A stretch of 55,629 nucleotides of DNA from AB-137-C09 sp964458185 (GCA_964458185.1 CAYWFG010000015.1:1-55629); one strand, 5' to 3'. Shown: positions 9,102 through 17,578, counted from the stretch's first letter. Numbers and translations are program-made. The notes: generated by a model not told the origin, from the letters alone.

Positions 9102-9787
9102 TAATGAACAATGCTTTTAAAAAAATTCCTTTGTTTTCAGATTTGAATGAAGAAGAATTAAAAGCCGTTGTAAATTTAGCATCCTCCCATCATTACCCAA
9201 GCAAAAGTGTTATTGTGCAAGAAGGCGACAATTCAAACTCATTGTTTGTCATTGTCGCGGGGCAAGTGAAAATATCTTACTATGCTATGGATGGGCGAGA
9301 GGTTATTCTTTCATTGATGCCAATGGGCTCATTTTTTGGTGAATTATCACTGCTCGACAGGCAACCCCGTTCAGCAACGGTGACTACTTTACAAAAAAGT
9401 ACCTTAGCACAAATTCGCCGCTCTGATTTTGAACAATTATTGCTTCAACAACCCCAAATGTCACTTAAACTATTGCTTGAACTAACCTCACGCCTGCGTA
9501 AAACCAATTTATTACTGGAGCGCATCAGCACCTTGGATGTCCCTCACCGTTTGTACCACTTTCTCAATGATTTATGTGCCTGCATGGGACGCAACCCTGG
9601 TGAACACCATGTGCAATTAAAATTACCCACACATCAACTCATGGCAGATCAATTATCCACCAGTCGTGAAACTGTTTCGCGGGCTATTAGCAATCTAAAA
9701 AAAGATAAAGTGATTACACCATTAACACATTGTTCTGATGTTAAAATTGATATTGATGCATTAGAGGAGTTATTGTTTTCGGTTTAA
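9098..9787 (+). CDS. Crp/Fnr-family transcriptional regulator
   Basis: 229 residues. The N-terminal cyclic-nucleotide-binding beta-roll (about 8-120) contains FFGELSLLDRQPRSATV. Its Gly-Glu-Leu and Arg-Ser-Ala positions match the cAMP-contacting phosphate-binding cassette of Crp. A dimer helix (about 122-150) follows, then a winged HTH (about 170-225) whose recognition helix reads TSRETVSRAISNLKK. It lacks the N-terminal Cys cluster of Fnr, so oxygen sensing by an Fe-S cluster is unlikely. Its last 18 bases overlap the convergent ampD gene. A cyclic-nucleotide ligand is inferred from the motif; targets are unknown. Confidence 0.88.
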   Translation: MIMNNAFKKIPLFSDLNEEELKAVVNLASSHHYPSKSVIVQEGDNSNSLFVIVAGQVKISYYAMDGREVILSLMPMGSFFGELSLLDRQPRSATVTTLQKSTLAQIRRSDFEQLLLQQPQMSLKLLLELTSRLRKTNLLLERISTLDVPHRLYHFLNDLCACMGRNPGEHHVQLKLPTHQLMADQLSTSRETVSRAISNLKKDKVITPLTHCSDVKIDIDALEELLFSV

Positions 9788-10297
9788 ATAATGCCGAAAA
9801 CGTCGCCAATGCCATTGCTTACCAGGATCCCACTTTCGGTAGGGCGCAATGTCGGCATGACCAACAATACGTGCCATGGTAATACTGGGATGCAACCCTA
9901 TCAAATGATGGCAGAGATCTGTCGTAGCTTGGTATTGTCCTGCGGTAAAAGGTGAATACTCATCACCAATGATTTCAATGCCAATGCTGTAATCATTGCA
10001 CCGCGTGCGCCCCTGCCATAAAGAAACGCCCGCATGCCAAGCGCGGTCTTGATCAGCAACAAATTGTACAATATGCCCTTGACGATCAACAAGGTAATGC
10101 GCCGATACCCGAACGCCCTTTAAATGAACAAAGGAGGGGTGTTCATCACCAGTCAATTCACCCATAAACAATGCTGTAATGTAAGCAGAAGAAAACATGC
10201 CATCGGGCAAACTGATAGCATGCAACACCAACAGATCAATGCCTACCCCGACAGGTCGCGGATCACAATGCGGGCTGAATAGTCGTTTCGCAATCAA
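9770..10297 (-). CDS. ampD: 1,6-anhydro-N-acetylmuramyl-L-alanine amidase AmpD
   Basis: Cytosolic zinc amidase that splits the peptide from anhydro-muropeptides in peptidoglycan recycling, and so indirectly controls AmpR-type beta-lactamase induction. Visible are the SPHCDPRP opening typical of AmpD, LLVLHAISLP (first zinc His), a central VSAHYLVDR, and the C-terminal VGHADIAPYRKWDPG with the second His and the Asp ligand. Length 175 is usual. The start is a TTG overlapping the stop of the upstream barrel gene; it fits because the family begins only a few residues before SPHxDxRP. It overlaps the regulator gene tail-to-tail. Confidence 0.93.
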   Translation of the reverse strand: MIAKRLFSPHCDPRPVGVGIDLLVLHAISLPDGMFSSAYITALFMGELTGDEHPSFVHLKGVRVSAHYLVDRQGHIVQFVADQDRAWHAGVSLWQGRTRCNDYSIGIEIIGDEYSPFTAGQYQATTDLCHHLIGLHPSITMARIVGHADIAPYRKWDPGKQWHWRRFRHYLNRKQ

Positions 10298-10872
10298 TCG
10301 AACATGTAGTTAATGTTGACTCCGATGCCTGTTATACGAGCTTTGTTGATGATGAAATCTTGCTTGCCTGTATAACGCACATAATCAGCACCAATAGCCC
10401 AAGTGTCTACAATATGAATATTGAAACCAGCACCAAAACTTATGTCCGTTCCTTTTGTGTTGGTTGTTAAACCTGCATTGGTGTAATCCAAAGCTACGGA
10501 TGTAAACCCTAGTAAGCCATAAATATGACCATAGCCTCCCAAAGGAAATTGAGGCTTCAATAGAATGCTACTAAGATTTGAGACAGTAACAGAATGATTT
10601 ACCCAAGTGCTACCATTACGTTTTAAAGTTGATTTTCCAACAATTCCATAACGAAACTCTGTAGCAAAATATGGCGTAAAATCAGCACTGACCGTAATAT
10701 AACTACCAAGTTTTGGATCGCCTTTAATGGTTCCAACCGTACTTGAACCATAATCAGAGGTGAAACTTCCAAGGCCAATCCCCATATAAAATTTGATATT
10801 TTCTGCTATTGCCATAGTACTACCACAAAATAACGCCATGCAAAACACGGTAGCTTGTATTCCCTTAATCAT
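10294..10872 (-). CDS. Outer-membrane beta-barrel protein, small (OMP_b-brl type)
   Basis: 192 residues with a clear signal peptide (MIKGIQATVFCMALFCGSTMAIA). Alternating hydrophobic strands typical of an eight-stranded barrel follow: KFYMGIGLGSFTSDYG, YFATEFRYGIVGKS, YGHIYGLLGFTSVALDY, ISFGAGFNIHIVDTWAIGADYVRY, and a final ARITGIGVNINYMFD. The last strand ends Phe-Asp rather than in the usual terminal Phe. The layout resembles the generic porin-fold family used for opacity- or OmpW-like proteins; cargo and role are unknown. It is upstream of ampD with a 4-base overlap, so ampD depends on this promoter. Confidence 0.75.
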   Translation of the reverse strand: MIKGIQATVFCMALFCGSTMAIAENIKFYMGIGLGSFTSDYGSSTVGTIKGDPKLGSYITVSADFTPYFATEFRYGIVGKSTLKRNGSTWVNHSVTVSNLSSILLKPQFPLGGYGHIYGLLGFTSVALDYTNAGLTTNTKGTDISFGAGFNIHIVDTWAIGADYVRYTGKQDFIINKARITGIGVNINYMFD

Positions 10873-11213
10873 TTTTTCCCCCTATCTATTCATAGCACCC
10901 AAAGCTACATCAATCACACAGAAGATAAAATACGCAGCCCTTCAAGACGTAAAACCTGGAAGAAATAGCTTGGCACGGGTGAGGTGTGGTTGATTGGGGT
11001 AGAATTTAGCCGTGAAACGCGCATTATTGTGAGCTTTGAATCTCAAAGGGCTGAAGACAAGGGGTGGATCTAAAAATTAATGATGTTACGGGAGCTTCTT
11101 ATTCCCCTAGGTTTACTTGGTTTTTATACGTAGTGAAAAACTGCTAGTGTTCGTGCAGTGATTGTATGCTATACATATACTATCACATTGATTTCGTTCA
11201 AAGGAATACCTCT
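10873..11213. other. 341-base gene-free region between divergent genes
   Basis: It must hold the minus-strand promoter of the barrel-ampD pair and the plus-strand promoter of the 58-residue protein. A 34-codon open frame without ATG (10969-11073) reads like a degraded coding tail but is too short to judge. Near 11163-11190 there is an AT-rich TATAC/TATAC-like stretch (around TGCTATACATATACTATC) that may be a -10 region or operator. AAAGGA precedes the 11214 ATG. Confidence 0.4.
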
Positions 11214-11390
11214 ATGAATATTGACCAGCATTTAAAAGTTGCCCAATGGCATATTGAACAGGCACGTTTGCATGCCGCAAATACGGCTCATGCTTGCGGT
11301 TGCCCTGTGAACCCACATGATCAAAAGGCAATTGATAGCATCGAATCAGGTAATGTTGAAGAAGAAGTAACTTGTTCAGTCGATAGCTGA
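11214..11390 (+). CDS. Small Cys-containing hypothetical protein (58 aa)
   Basis: Not recognised. A short helical N-terminal half (NIDQHLKVAQWHIEQARLHAANTAHA) rich in His is followed by CGCPVNPHDQ and an acidic tail ending EEEVTCSVDS. The His-rich helix, the Cys-Gly-Cys pair and a third Cys could bind a metal, but this is inference. ATG 11214 is chosen over 11166 because AAAGGA lies at correct spacing. The gene is monocistronic: a strong intrinsic terminator follows 16 bases after its stop. That supports it being a real, separately transcribed gene. Confidence 0.65.
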   Translation: MNIDQHLKVAQWHIEQARLHAANTAHACGCPVNPHDQKAIDSIESGNVEEEVTCSVDS

Positions 11391-11406
11391 ATATTTGCGC
11401 CTTGAT

Positions 11407-11435
11407 AAAAAAGCCTGTCTATGACAGGCTTTTTT
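11407..11435 (+). terminator. Rho-independent terminator
   Basis: Perfect 9-bp stem AAGCCTGTC / GACAGGCTT (11411-11419 and 11423-11431) with a 3-base loop, flanked by an A-run and followed by a T-run. It ends transcription of the 58-residue protein gene. It lies within the longer ORF that could start at 11421, which argues for a later start of the OmpA gene. Confidence 0.9.
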
Positions 11436-11468
11436 CGTTTTATACCGTGGGTGAAAAATAAGGATGCT

Positions 11469-12164
11469 ATGATGAATAGATATACGTTAAAGGCTATGGC
11501 AATAGGTGTTGCTTTATTAACCTTGGCGGGCTGTACCAATTATGCGCAAGACCCTGCTTACCGAAACACTCAACAAGGTGCAGCAGCAGGGGCAGCATTG
11601 GGTGCGGTTACGGGGGCGATTATTGGTTATCAAGGTGGGCGTGGTAAAGGTGCAATGCGTGGTGCATTGATTGGTGGTGTGGCAGGGGGTGCTTTGGGTG
11701 CGGGCGTTGGTCGTTATATGGATAAACAACAGGCAGAGTTTGAACGCCAATTGGCAACGGAGCGTCGCTCACATCAGTTAGAGATCCAGCGTTTGCAAGA
11801 TGAAACATTAAAAATCACCATGAACAACGAAGTTTCTTTTGGCTTTAATTCATCTGCCATTAAACCTGCATTTCACCGCACCTTAAACAAAGTATCTGAT
11901 GTATTAAAACGGTACAATCGCAGCATGGTTCGCGTGGTGGGTTATACCGATAGTATTGGCGCTGCATCTTACAATCTTAAATTATCAAGAGAACGAGCTG
12001 ATGCTGTGGCATGGTATATGGAAGACCGTGGCATTGCCGCAAGTCGTATTGCCAGTGAAGGTCGCGGTGAAACATCCCCACGCGCCAGCAACGAAGCCGA
12101 AGCAGGTCGGCAACTGAATCGCCGTGTAGAGATTTTGATTGTGCCTGATCCTAATATTCAATAA
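11469..12164 (+). CDS. OmpA-family lipoprotein with glycine zipper (YiaD-like)
   Basis: A lipoprotein signal with lipobox LTLAGC (Cys near residue 22) is followed by a glycine-zipper segment (about 38-82: repeated GAALGAVTGAIIG, GALIGGVAGGALGAGVG). A short helical linker comes next, then an OmpA-like peptidoglycan-binding domain: FGFNSSAIKP, VVGYTDSIGAASYNLKLS, ERADAV, and NRRVEIL, with the Asp and Arg that contact diaminopimelate. It should tether the outer membrane to the cell wall. ATG 11469 (MMNRYTLK) has AAGGA five bases upstream; the alternative 11421 start falls inside the preceding terminator. Confidence 0.9.
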   Translation: MMNRYTLKAMAIGVALLTLAGCTNYAQDPAYRNTQQGAAAGAALGAVTGAIIGYQGGRGKGAMRGALIGGVAGGALGAGVGRYMDKQQAEFERQLATERRSHQLEIQRLQDETLKITMNNEVSFGFNSSAIKPAFHRTLNKVSDVLKRYNRSMVRVVGYTDSIGAASYNLKLSRERADAVAWYMEDRGIAASRIASEGRGETSPRASNEAEAGRQLNRRVEILIVPDPNIQ

Positions 12165-12167
12165 TCA

Positions 12168-12761
12168 ATGGATTACCACTTATTGGCAGAAAAAAGCTGC
12201 TACCAAGGCTTTCTTTCGATCAAACGTCATACCGTAGAGCATGATACTTTTGCGGGTGGCACGCTCTGTGTTGAGCGCGAAAACATGGAACGCGGTGATG
12301 GTGTTGCTGTATTATTGTATGATAAAAGCACGGATGCTGTGTTATTATTAGAGCAATTTCGTATCGGTGCTGCGGTTCGCAAGGATCAAGCATGGTTGAT
12401 TGAAATTGTTGCAGGTGTTGCTGAATTGGGTGAAGATACGATGATTACGGCGCGACGCGAATGTATCGAAGAAGCAGGGTATAACCCTTATCAATTGGAT
12501 TTTTTGGGGCAATACTATGTCAGCCCTGGTGGTACTTCTGAACGTATCACCTTGTATTTGGGCTGGGTGAATCGTGATCAAGCGGTAAATGAGGGTGGCG
12601 GACTTGCCGAAGAACATGAAGATATTCGTTGCTTTTGGCTGCCTCGTGCAGAAGCCATGACGTTAATCACCCAAGGTATTGTTAATTCTGGCGCACCAAT
12701 GCTGGCGTTGCTGCTAGCCTTTGGTCGTGATGCCCATGTGGCTACCGAGGCAGTATCATGA
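12168..12761 (+). CDS. nudF: Nudix hydrolase, ADP-ribose pyrophosphatase type
   Basis: Hydrolyses ADP-ribose to AMP and ribose-5-phosphate; cytosolic. The Nudix box is complete (GVAELGEDTMITARRECIEEAG, near residues 84-106), preceded by VLLLEQFRIGA and EIVAGV and followed by YYVSPGGTSERITLYLGWV, which is characteristic of the ADP-ribose pyrophosphatase/TrgB subgroup. The 197-residue length fits. It starts 4 bases after the OmpA stop and ends overlapping the ribF ATG. Substrate preference is inferred from subgroup motifs. Confidence 0.88.
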   Translation: MDYHLLAEKSCYQGFLSIKRHTVEHDTFAGGTLCVERENMERGDGVAVLLYDKSTDAVLLLEQFRIGAAVRKDQAWLIEIVAGVAELGEDTMITARRECIEEAGYNPYQLDFLGQYYVSPGGTSERITLYLGWVNRDQAVNEGGGLAEEHEDIRCFWLPRAEAMTLITQGIVNSGAPMLALLLAFGRDAHVATEAVS

Positions 12762-13717
12762 TGCGGGTAATGCGTTCTTGGGACGCGGTAACTTCTTACC
12801 CTGAAGTGAAGGGCGGAGCAGTGACCCTTGGCAATTTTGATGGTGTACATTTAGGTCACAGACAGATATTGGCTGAATTACAAGGTCATGCCATGGCAGT
12901 GAACGGCCCTGCTACATTGGTCACTTTTGAGCCTCACCCGCGTGCGGTATTGTTCCCCGATGAAGCACCACGTCGCCTTTGTTTGTTGCATGATCGCCTT
13001 ACTTGGATTCGTGAAGCTGGCGTGGCAGCTTCATTGGTGTTACCTTTTAATCGTGAATTGGCTGCATGTTCAGCCGAAGCATTTACCCGAAAATTGCATG
13101 ATGCCTTTCAATTTAAACATATGCATGTGGGCTATGACTTTGCTTTTGGTCGCGGTCGTGAAGGGCATTCTGCGATGCTGCGTGAATTGGGTGATGTATT
13201 GAACTTTACGGTGAGTGAAGCATCAGCCTTTGAATTTCATAGCGCTGTGGTTTCATCCAGTCGTATTCGTTCGTTAATCGAAGCGGCTGATTTCAAAGAA
13301 ACTGAGGCATTGTTGGGACGACCTTACGAAGTTTCAGGTCACGTTTGTTTGGGTGATCAACGAGGGCAACAAATAGGCTTCCCTACGGCGAATTTGGAAA
13401 CAGATCAGTTAGTGCATCCACCTGCAGGTATTTATGCCGTATGGGCTGGTGTGGTTGATGCCGAGCATCACACTCGTTATTTTCCTGCTGTTGCTTATTT
13501 GGGGTACCGTCCTACATTTCAAGGTCGAAGCCTTATTTTAGAAACCCATTTGTTAGACCAAACCATGGATTTATACCATTCACGTTTAATTGTTCGTTTT
13601 GTTACACGTATTCGTGAAGATCGAACGTTTAAACATGCTGAAGCATTGGCTCGGCAAATTAAAAAAGATTGTGCCTATGCTGCGAGTATATTGGCGCACA
13701 GCATAGCACCTAAATAA
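12758..13717 (+). CDS. ribF: Bifunctional riboflavin kinase/FAD synthetase
   Basis: Converts riboflavin to FMN and then FAD. The N-terminal adenylyltransferase domain (1-185) has GNFDGVHLGHRQIL with the nucleotidyltransferase HxGH-type motif, VTFEPHPRAVLF, GYDFAFGRGREG and VSSSRIRSLI. The C-terminal flavokinase domain (185-310) has GRPYEVSGHV, GQQIGFPTANL and YLGYRPTF. At 319 residues it is of normal length. The start overlaps the Nudix stop by 4 bases. No FMN riboswitch is seen upstream, as expected inside an operon. Confidence 0.95.
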   Translation: MMRVMRSWDAVTSYPEVKGGAVTLGNFDGVHLGHRQILAELQGHAMAVNGPATLVTFEPHPRAVLFPDEAPRRLCLLHDRLTWIREAGVAASLVLPFNRELAACSAEAFTRKLHDAFQFKHMHVGYDFAFGRGREGHSAMLRELGDVLNFTVSEASAFEFHSAVVSSSRIRSLIEAADFKETEALLGRPYEVSGHVCLGDQRGQQIGFPTANLETDQLVHPPAGIYAVWAGVVDAEHHTRYFPAVAYLGYRPTFQGRSLILETHLLDQTMDLYHSRLIVRFVTRIREDRTFKHAEALARQIKKDCAYAASILAHSIAPK

Positions 13718-13735
13718 AACAAAAAGAGAAAAAAC

Positions 13736-14713
13736 ATGCCTGAATCAAAAGCTGTTGCTGTTTTTATTGATGTGGAAAATATTCATTACTCATCATTAAA
13801 TCATTATGCCGAAACCCCCAACTGGTCAAAAATTATTGATAGCTGCAAGCGTTATGGTCGTATTGTTTCCATTCAAGCTTTTGGCGATTGGGTGGCTTTT
13901 GCCAAAGAATTACCCGACATTCAACGCAATGCCATCCAACCCGTTTTTGTGCCATTATCTCAAGATGGCAAGAGCAGCTTAGACTGCCATTTAATCGTTG
14001 CAGCAATGAAATTGTTTTTTCAAAATCATTCGCTGGATACTATTATATTGGGTTCAGGAGATCGTGATTATATTCCACTCTTAGCAGAGCTAAAAGCACT
14101 AGGTAAACGAATTATTATTTTAGCAGTACCAGACACTTTATCACAAGATCTTACCCGTATCGCGGATGATGTAATTCCTTATGAAAGCGATAATGCTGAA
14201 ATCACAGTGAATAATCACCTTAGCCTAGAAGATGATGTGAAGTTTGTCGTTGAAACATTGACTTCGTTGGAGCAAGCATCGTTTCAAGGTCGCTGGGTAA
14301 ACTTAGCAACTCTTGGGCTTGAGTTGAAGCGACGCAAGCCAGATTTTAGTCATAAGAACCACCGTTATGGTAAGTTGGTTGAGATGTTGGATCATATTGA
14401 CAGCATCGAGTTGAGTTACGATAACCATGAAAAAACCATTGCCATGGCACGCACCATCGGTGGTGGAGAAGTCGTTGCCTCTGCCCCCTTGCAATACGGT
14501 GAGATAATCAGTTTACGTGATACCTATGGTTTTATTCATCCCGATTTAGAAGATGAAAATATATTTTTTCATATCAGTAAGCTAGATGATGAGAGTATGG
14601 ATAAGGTGGAAGTTGGTAGCCGTGTTTGTTATACCAGCTACCGTACACACCGTGGTAACAATGCTGAAAATGTTACCCTTGAAGCGATCAATAAAAAGGA
14701 ACCTTCGGCATGA
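13736..14713 (+). CDS. NYN-domain protein fused to LOTUS/OST-HTH and cold-shock domains
   Basis: Three segments can be seen. Residues 1-150 are a NYN/LabA-type PIN-like nuclease fold: FIDVENI (Asp12, Glu14), SSLDCHL (Asp83) and LGSGDRDYIPLL (Asp109, Asp111), the acidic residues expected to bind metal. Residues about 165-237 form a helical segment with a LOTUS/OST-HTH-like pattern (WVNLATLGLELKRRKPDF, YGKLVEML). Residues about 253-318 look like a cold-shock/OB domain with RNP-like YGFIHPD and IFFHIS. The combination suggests an RNA-binding, possibly RNA-cleaving protein. NYN and LOTUS often occur together; the added cold-shock domain is less usual to my knowledge. It follows ribF by 18 bases with AAAGAGAAAAA as possible RBS, and its stop overlaps proA. 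Confidence 0.8.
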   Translation: MPESKAVAVFIDVENIHYSSLNHYAETPNWSKIIDSCKRYGRIVSIQAFGDWVAFAKELPDIQRNAIQPVFVPLSQDGKSSLDCHLIVAAMKLFFQNHSLDTIILGSGDRDYIPLLAELKALGKRIIILAVPDTLSQDLTRIADDVIPYESDNAEITVNNHLSLEDDVKFVVETLTSLEQASFQGRWVNLATLGLELKRRKPDFSHKNHRYGKLVEMLDHIDSIELSYDNHEKTIAMARTIGGGEVVASAPLQYGEIISLRDTYGFIHPDLEDENIFFHISKLDDESMDKVEVGSRVCYTSYRTHRGNNAENVTLEAINKKEPSA

Positions 14714-15975
14714 GTCATAGCGACTATCAAGCAACCATGAAGACCATCGGAGAAAAAGCGAAGCGTGCAGCGCGTTGTTTACGCAGTGCTTCCACACAGT
14801 CAAAAAACACTGCGTTATTGTATGCCGCATCGGCATTGCGAGCACAGATGGATGTGATTTTAGCAGCCAACGCAAAAGATATCGCTGCCGCAGCAGAACG
14901 CCAACTAGCCCCTGCACTCAAAGACCGTCTAGCATTGGATGCTACGCGGGTAGAATCAATGGCTGAAGGTCTTGAACAAATTGCTGCCTTGGCTGACCCT
15001 GTTGGTGCGATTGATCATCTGCAATACCGCCCCTCGGGTATTCAAGTAGGGCATATGCGTGTGCCGCTTGGGGTCATTGGTATTATTTACGAATCACGGC
15101 CTAATGTGACGGCGGATGCGGCTGCTTTGTGTTTAAAGTCGGGCAATGCGGCTGTTTTACGGGGAGGGTCTGAAGCGATTCATTCCAACAAAGCCATAGC
15201 GAATATTTTGCAACAAGCATTGAAACAAGCAAATTTACCCAGTGATGCGGTGCAATTGCTGCAACAAACTGATCGTGCCTTGGTAGGGGCAATGCTTGCT
15301 TGCGCCGATGGTATTGATGTGATTATTCCTCGTGGTGGAAAATCGTTAATTGAGCGTATTAGTCAAGATTCGAGAATTCCTGTAATCAAACATTTAGATG
15401 GTATTTGTCATGTCTATATTGATGCCGATGCCGATGCAAAAAAATCTGTTCGCATAGCAGTAAATGCCAAGACTCATCGTTATGGCGTATGCAATGCCAT
15501 GGAAACATTATTGATTCATCAAGGTATGGTGGCAACTGTATTACCAGATATTTGCGCTGAAATGGTAGCCAAAGGCGTGAAGTTGCGCGGTTGTGAGCGA
15601 GCATGTGCGGCTGTTTCTACCCCGATGAGTATGGCTACCGAAGAAGATTGGGCAACAGAATACCTTGCCCCTATTTTATCCATTTGTGTGGTTGATGACA
15701 TCAATGCTGCGATTGCTCATATCGAACGCTGGAGTTCTGCACACACTGAAACCATTGTGACAGAGCATCATGCGCGAGGTCAACAGTTCTTACGCGAAGT
15801 GGACTCATCGTCGGTAATGTGGAATGCCAGCACCCGTTTTGCTGATGGTTTTGAGTATGGCTTAGGTGCAGAAATTGGTATTTCTACCGATCGTTTGCAT
15901 GTGCGAGGCCCTGTTGGATTGGAGGGATTGACCACGCAAAAATGGATCGTTCTCGGCAATGGCGAGATTCGTTAA
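14710..15975 (+). CDS. proA: Gamma-glutamyl phosphate reductase
   Basis: NADPH-dependent reduction of gamma-glutamyl phosphate to the semialdehyde, the second step of proline synthesis. It has an aldehyde dehydrogenase fold of 421 residues. The catalytic Cys lies in YGVCNAMETLLIH (about residue 260). Other family motifs are GVIGIIYESRPNVT, KSGNAAVLRGGSEA, IPRGGKSLI, VIKHLDGICHVY and the C-terminal GLGAEIGISTDRLHVRGPVGLEGL. The ATG overlaps the stop of the NYN gene. proB is not in the window. The gene ends convergent with, and overlapping by 4 bases, the phosphodiesterase gene. Confidence 0.97.
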   Translation: MSHSDYQATMKTIGEKAKRAARCLRSASTQSKNTALLYAASALRAQMDVILAANAKDIAAAAERQLAPALKDRLALDATRVESMAEGLEQIAALADPVGAIDHLQYRPSGIQVGHMRVPLGVIGIIYESRPNVTADAAALCLKSGNAAVLRGGSEAIHSNKAIANILQQALKQANLPSDAVQLLQQTDRALVGAMLACADGIDVIIPRGGKSLIERISQDSRIPVIKHLDGICHVYIDADADAKKSVRIAVNAKTHRYGVCNAMETLLIHQGMVATVLPDICAEMVAKGVKLRGCERACAAVSTPMSMATEEDWATEYLAPILSICVVDDINAAIAHIERWSSAHTETIVTEHHARGQQFLREVDSSSVMWNASTRFADGFEYGLGAEIGISTDRLHVRGPVGLEGLTTQKWIVLGNGEIR

Positions 15976-16763
15976 GCTTCAACAGTAATCACTTGATTTT
16001 GTTGGAGCATGGTAAGATTGGGAATATTTTCAGCATTGACTTCTTCAATCACAATATCCATCACTTCAGGTTTGAGATGAAATAAATAAATAGGAATATC
16101 ACCCAAACGATCAAGTTTTTTTAATTCTGTTGCCAAATCGCGGGGGATCAGATGACCACTGATATCTGCTAGCCTTTTGTACGCATTGGGAAAAGAGCAA
16201 TCAATGATGATTCCTTGTAAATTTGGTTGTGCATTAGCAACTTTCCACAATCGGTCTGTCATCCCTGTATCTGCCGAATAAATAAATTGTGCGCTATGTT
16301 GGCTTAATAAAAAAGCCGTGCAAGGCACAGGGTGGTTGACAATAATGGGGGTGATAGAGACCCCATCTACCTCAATGACCTCTTCTGCTTCAAAAGGACG
16401 CATGGTAAGGATAGGCTTGCCATTTAAGGGTATATGGGTGAAATCAGGCCAAATACGATTGTTGAGAAAATCTTGTTTTAGGGTGTTGATGTTATCAGCA
16501 AGGCTGTGAATCATGATGTTATTATTACGAGATTTTTCACCCAGTAATTTTACGGAACGGTTATCGGCCAAAAAAGCAATGTCATTGATGTGATCAAGGT
16601 GGGTATGAGAAACAAAGATATGACGGATCAGCCATTGTTCTTCTAGGCTTAGCACAGTGGTTGGCGAGCCTGCATCGAGCAAAATCGTGTCATTCACCAA
16701 GAACGAACTAAGATGATACCCTAATAAACGACCCCCGTAGCAGCCGAGTATCTTGATTTTCAT
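15972..16763 (-). CDS. Metallo-beta-lactamase-fold hydrolase, class II cyclic-nucleotide phosphodiesterase-like
   Basis: 263 residues with the MBL metal signature FVSHTHLDHINDI (about 50-62) and a later SADTG and FHLKPE His region. The spacing and the N-terminal KILGCYGGR...GYHLSSFLV resemble class II 3',5'-cyclic-nucleotide phosphodiesterases (PDE1/CpdP type). It would hydrolyse cAMP or cGMP in the cytosol, though other MBL activities cannot be excluded. The start overlaps the trpA stop by 4 bases, so it is the last gene of the trp run. A Crp-like regulator at 9098 gives a possible, unproven link to cyclic nucleotides. Confidence 0.75.
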   Translation of the reverse strand: MKIKILGCYGGRLLGYHLSSFLVNDTILLDAGSPTTVLSLEEQWLIRHIFVSHTHLDHINDIAFLADNRSVKLLGEKSRNNNIMIHSLADNINTLKQDFLNNRIWPDFTHIPLNGKPILTMRPFEAEEVIEVDGVSITPIIVNHPVPCTAFLLSQHSAQFIYSADTGMTDRLWKVANAQPNLQGIIIDCSFPNAYKRLADISGHLIPRDLATELKKLDRLGDIPIYLFHLKPEVMDIVIEEVNAENIPNLTMLQQNQVITVEA

Positions 16764-17575
16764 TTTTTTGACCGATTCATTGCAAACCTCATCGCTTCAA
16801 CTGTTTTAAGTAACGAATGAGAACTATCAGCCACAGTGTTGTTGTGTGCTGTGACAATACTCACAAAGGCGGAGCCAACCACGACACCATCAGAAAAAGA
16901 GGCTATTTCACGCGCTTTTTCGGCTGTTTTGATGCCAAATCCGACACAAATGGGTATATCAGTGCGCTGACGCAACATGCTTACCCGTTGTTCAATGGCA
17001 GAAACATCACCCAATTCTGCGCCTGTAATGCCTGTTAATGCAACATAATAAATAAAACCACTGGCAGCTTCAATCACCCGATCAATACGCGCATCCGATG
17101 ATGTGGGAGACAGTAAAAAAATTTGCTTTAATTGGTGGCGTTGTAAGGCATCATGGCATAGCTCACATTCTTCAGGTGGAATATCAACCAGTAAAACCCC
17201 ATCTGCTCCTGCATCGGCAGCTTTTTCGCTGAATTTATCAAAACCAATACTGTAGGGAACATTGGCATAACCCATCAATACAATGGCAACATGGGGGTGT
17301 TGTGCGCGCACGCTACGGGTCAAGGCAAAGACATCAGCTAAGGTGCAGCCGCTTGCCAAAGCGCGTTCACTGGCAGCTTGAATCACTGGGCCATCAGCCA
17401 TTGGATCAGAAAAAGGGATGCCTATTTCAACAATATCGGCATGGCTTGCCAAATTATTAAGCAACATATCAGAAGCTGAAACATTGGGGTCACCTGCGGT
17501 TAAATAGCCAACCAACGCAGCACGGTTTTCGTTTTTGCAGCGAGAAAAAACTTGATCCAATCGATTATTTGCCAT
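16760..17575 (-). CDS. trpA: Tryptophan synthase alpha subunit
   Basis: Cleaves indole-3-glycerol phosphate to indole, which is channelled to TrpB. TIM barrel of 271 residues with ALVGYLTAGDPN, VEIGIPFSDPMADGPVIQAA (catalytic Glu and Asp), VLMGYANVPYSIGF, GVLLVDIPPEE, FIYYVALTGITGA and the phosphate-binding VGFGIKTAE. The TGITGA segment replaces the more common TGVTGA. It lies 3 bases after trpB, with clear co-transcription. Confidence 0.97.
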   Translation of the reverse strand: MANNRLDQVFSRCKNENRAALVGYLTAGDPNVSASDMLLNNLASHADIVEIGIPFSDPMADGPVIQAASERALASGCTLADVFALTRSVRAQHPHVAIVLMGYANVPYSIGFDKFSEKAADAGADGVLLVDIPPEECELCHDALQRHQLKQIFLLSPTSSDARIDRVIEAASGFIYYVALTGITGAELGDVSAIEQRVSMLRQRTDIPICVGFGIKTAEKAREIASFSDGVVVGSAFVSIVTAHNNTVADSSHSLLKTVEAMRFAMNRSKK

Positions 17576-17578
17576 GGT

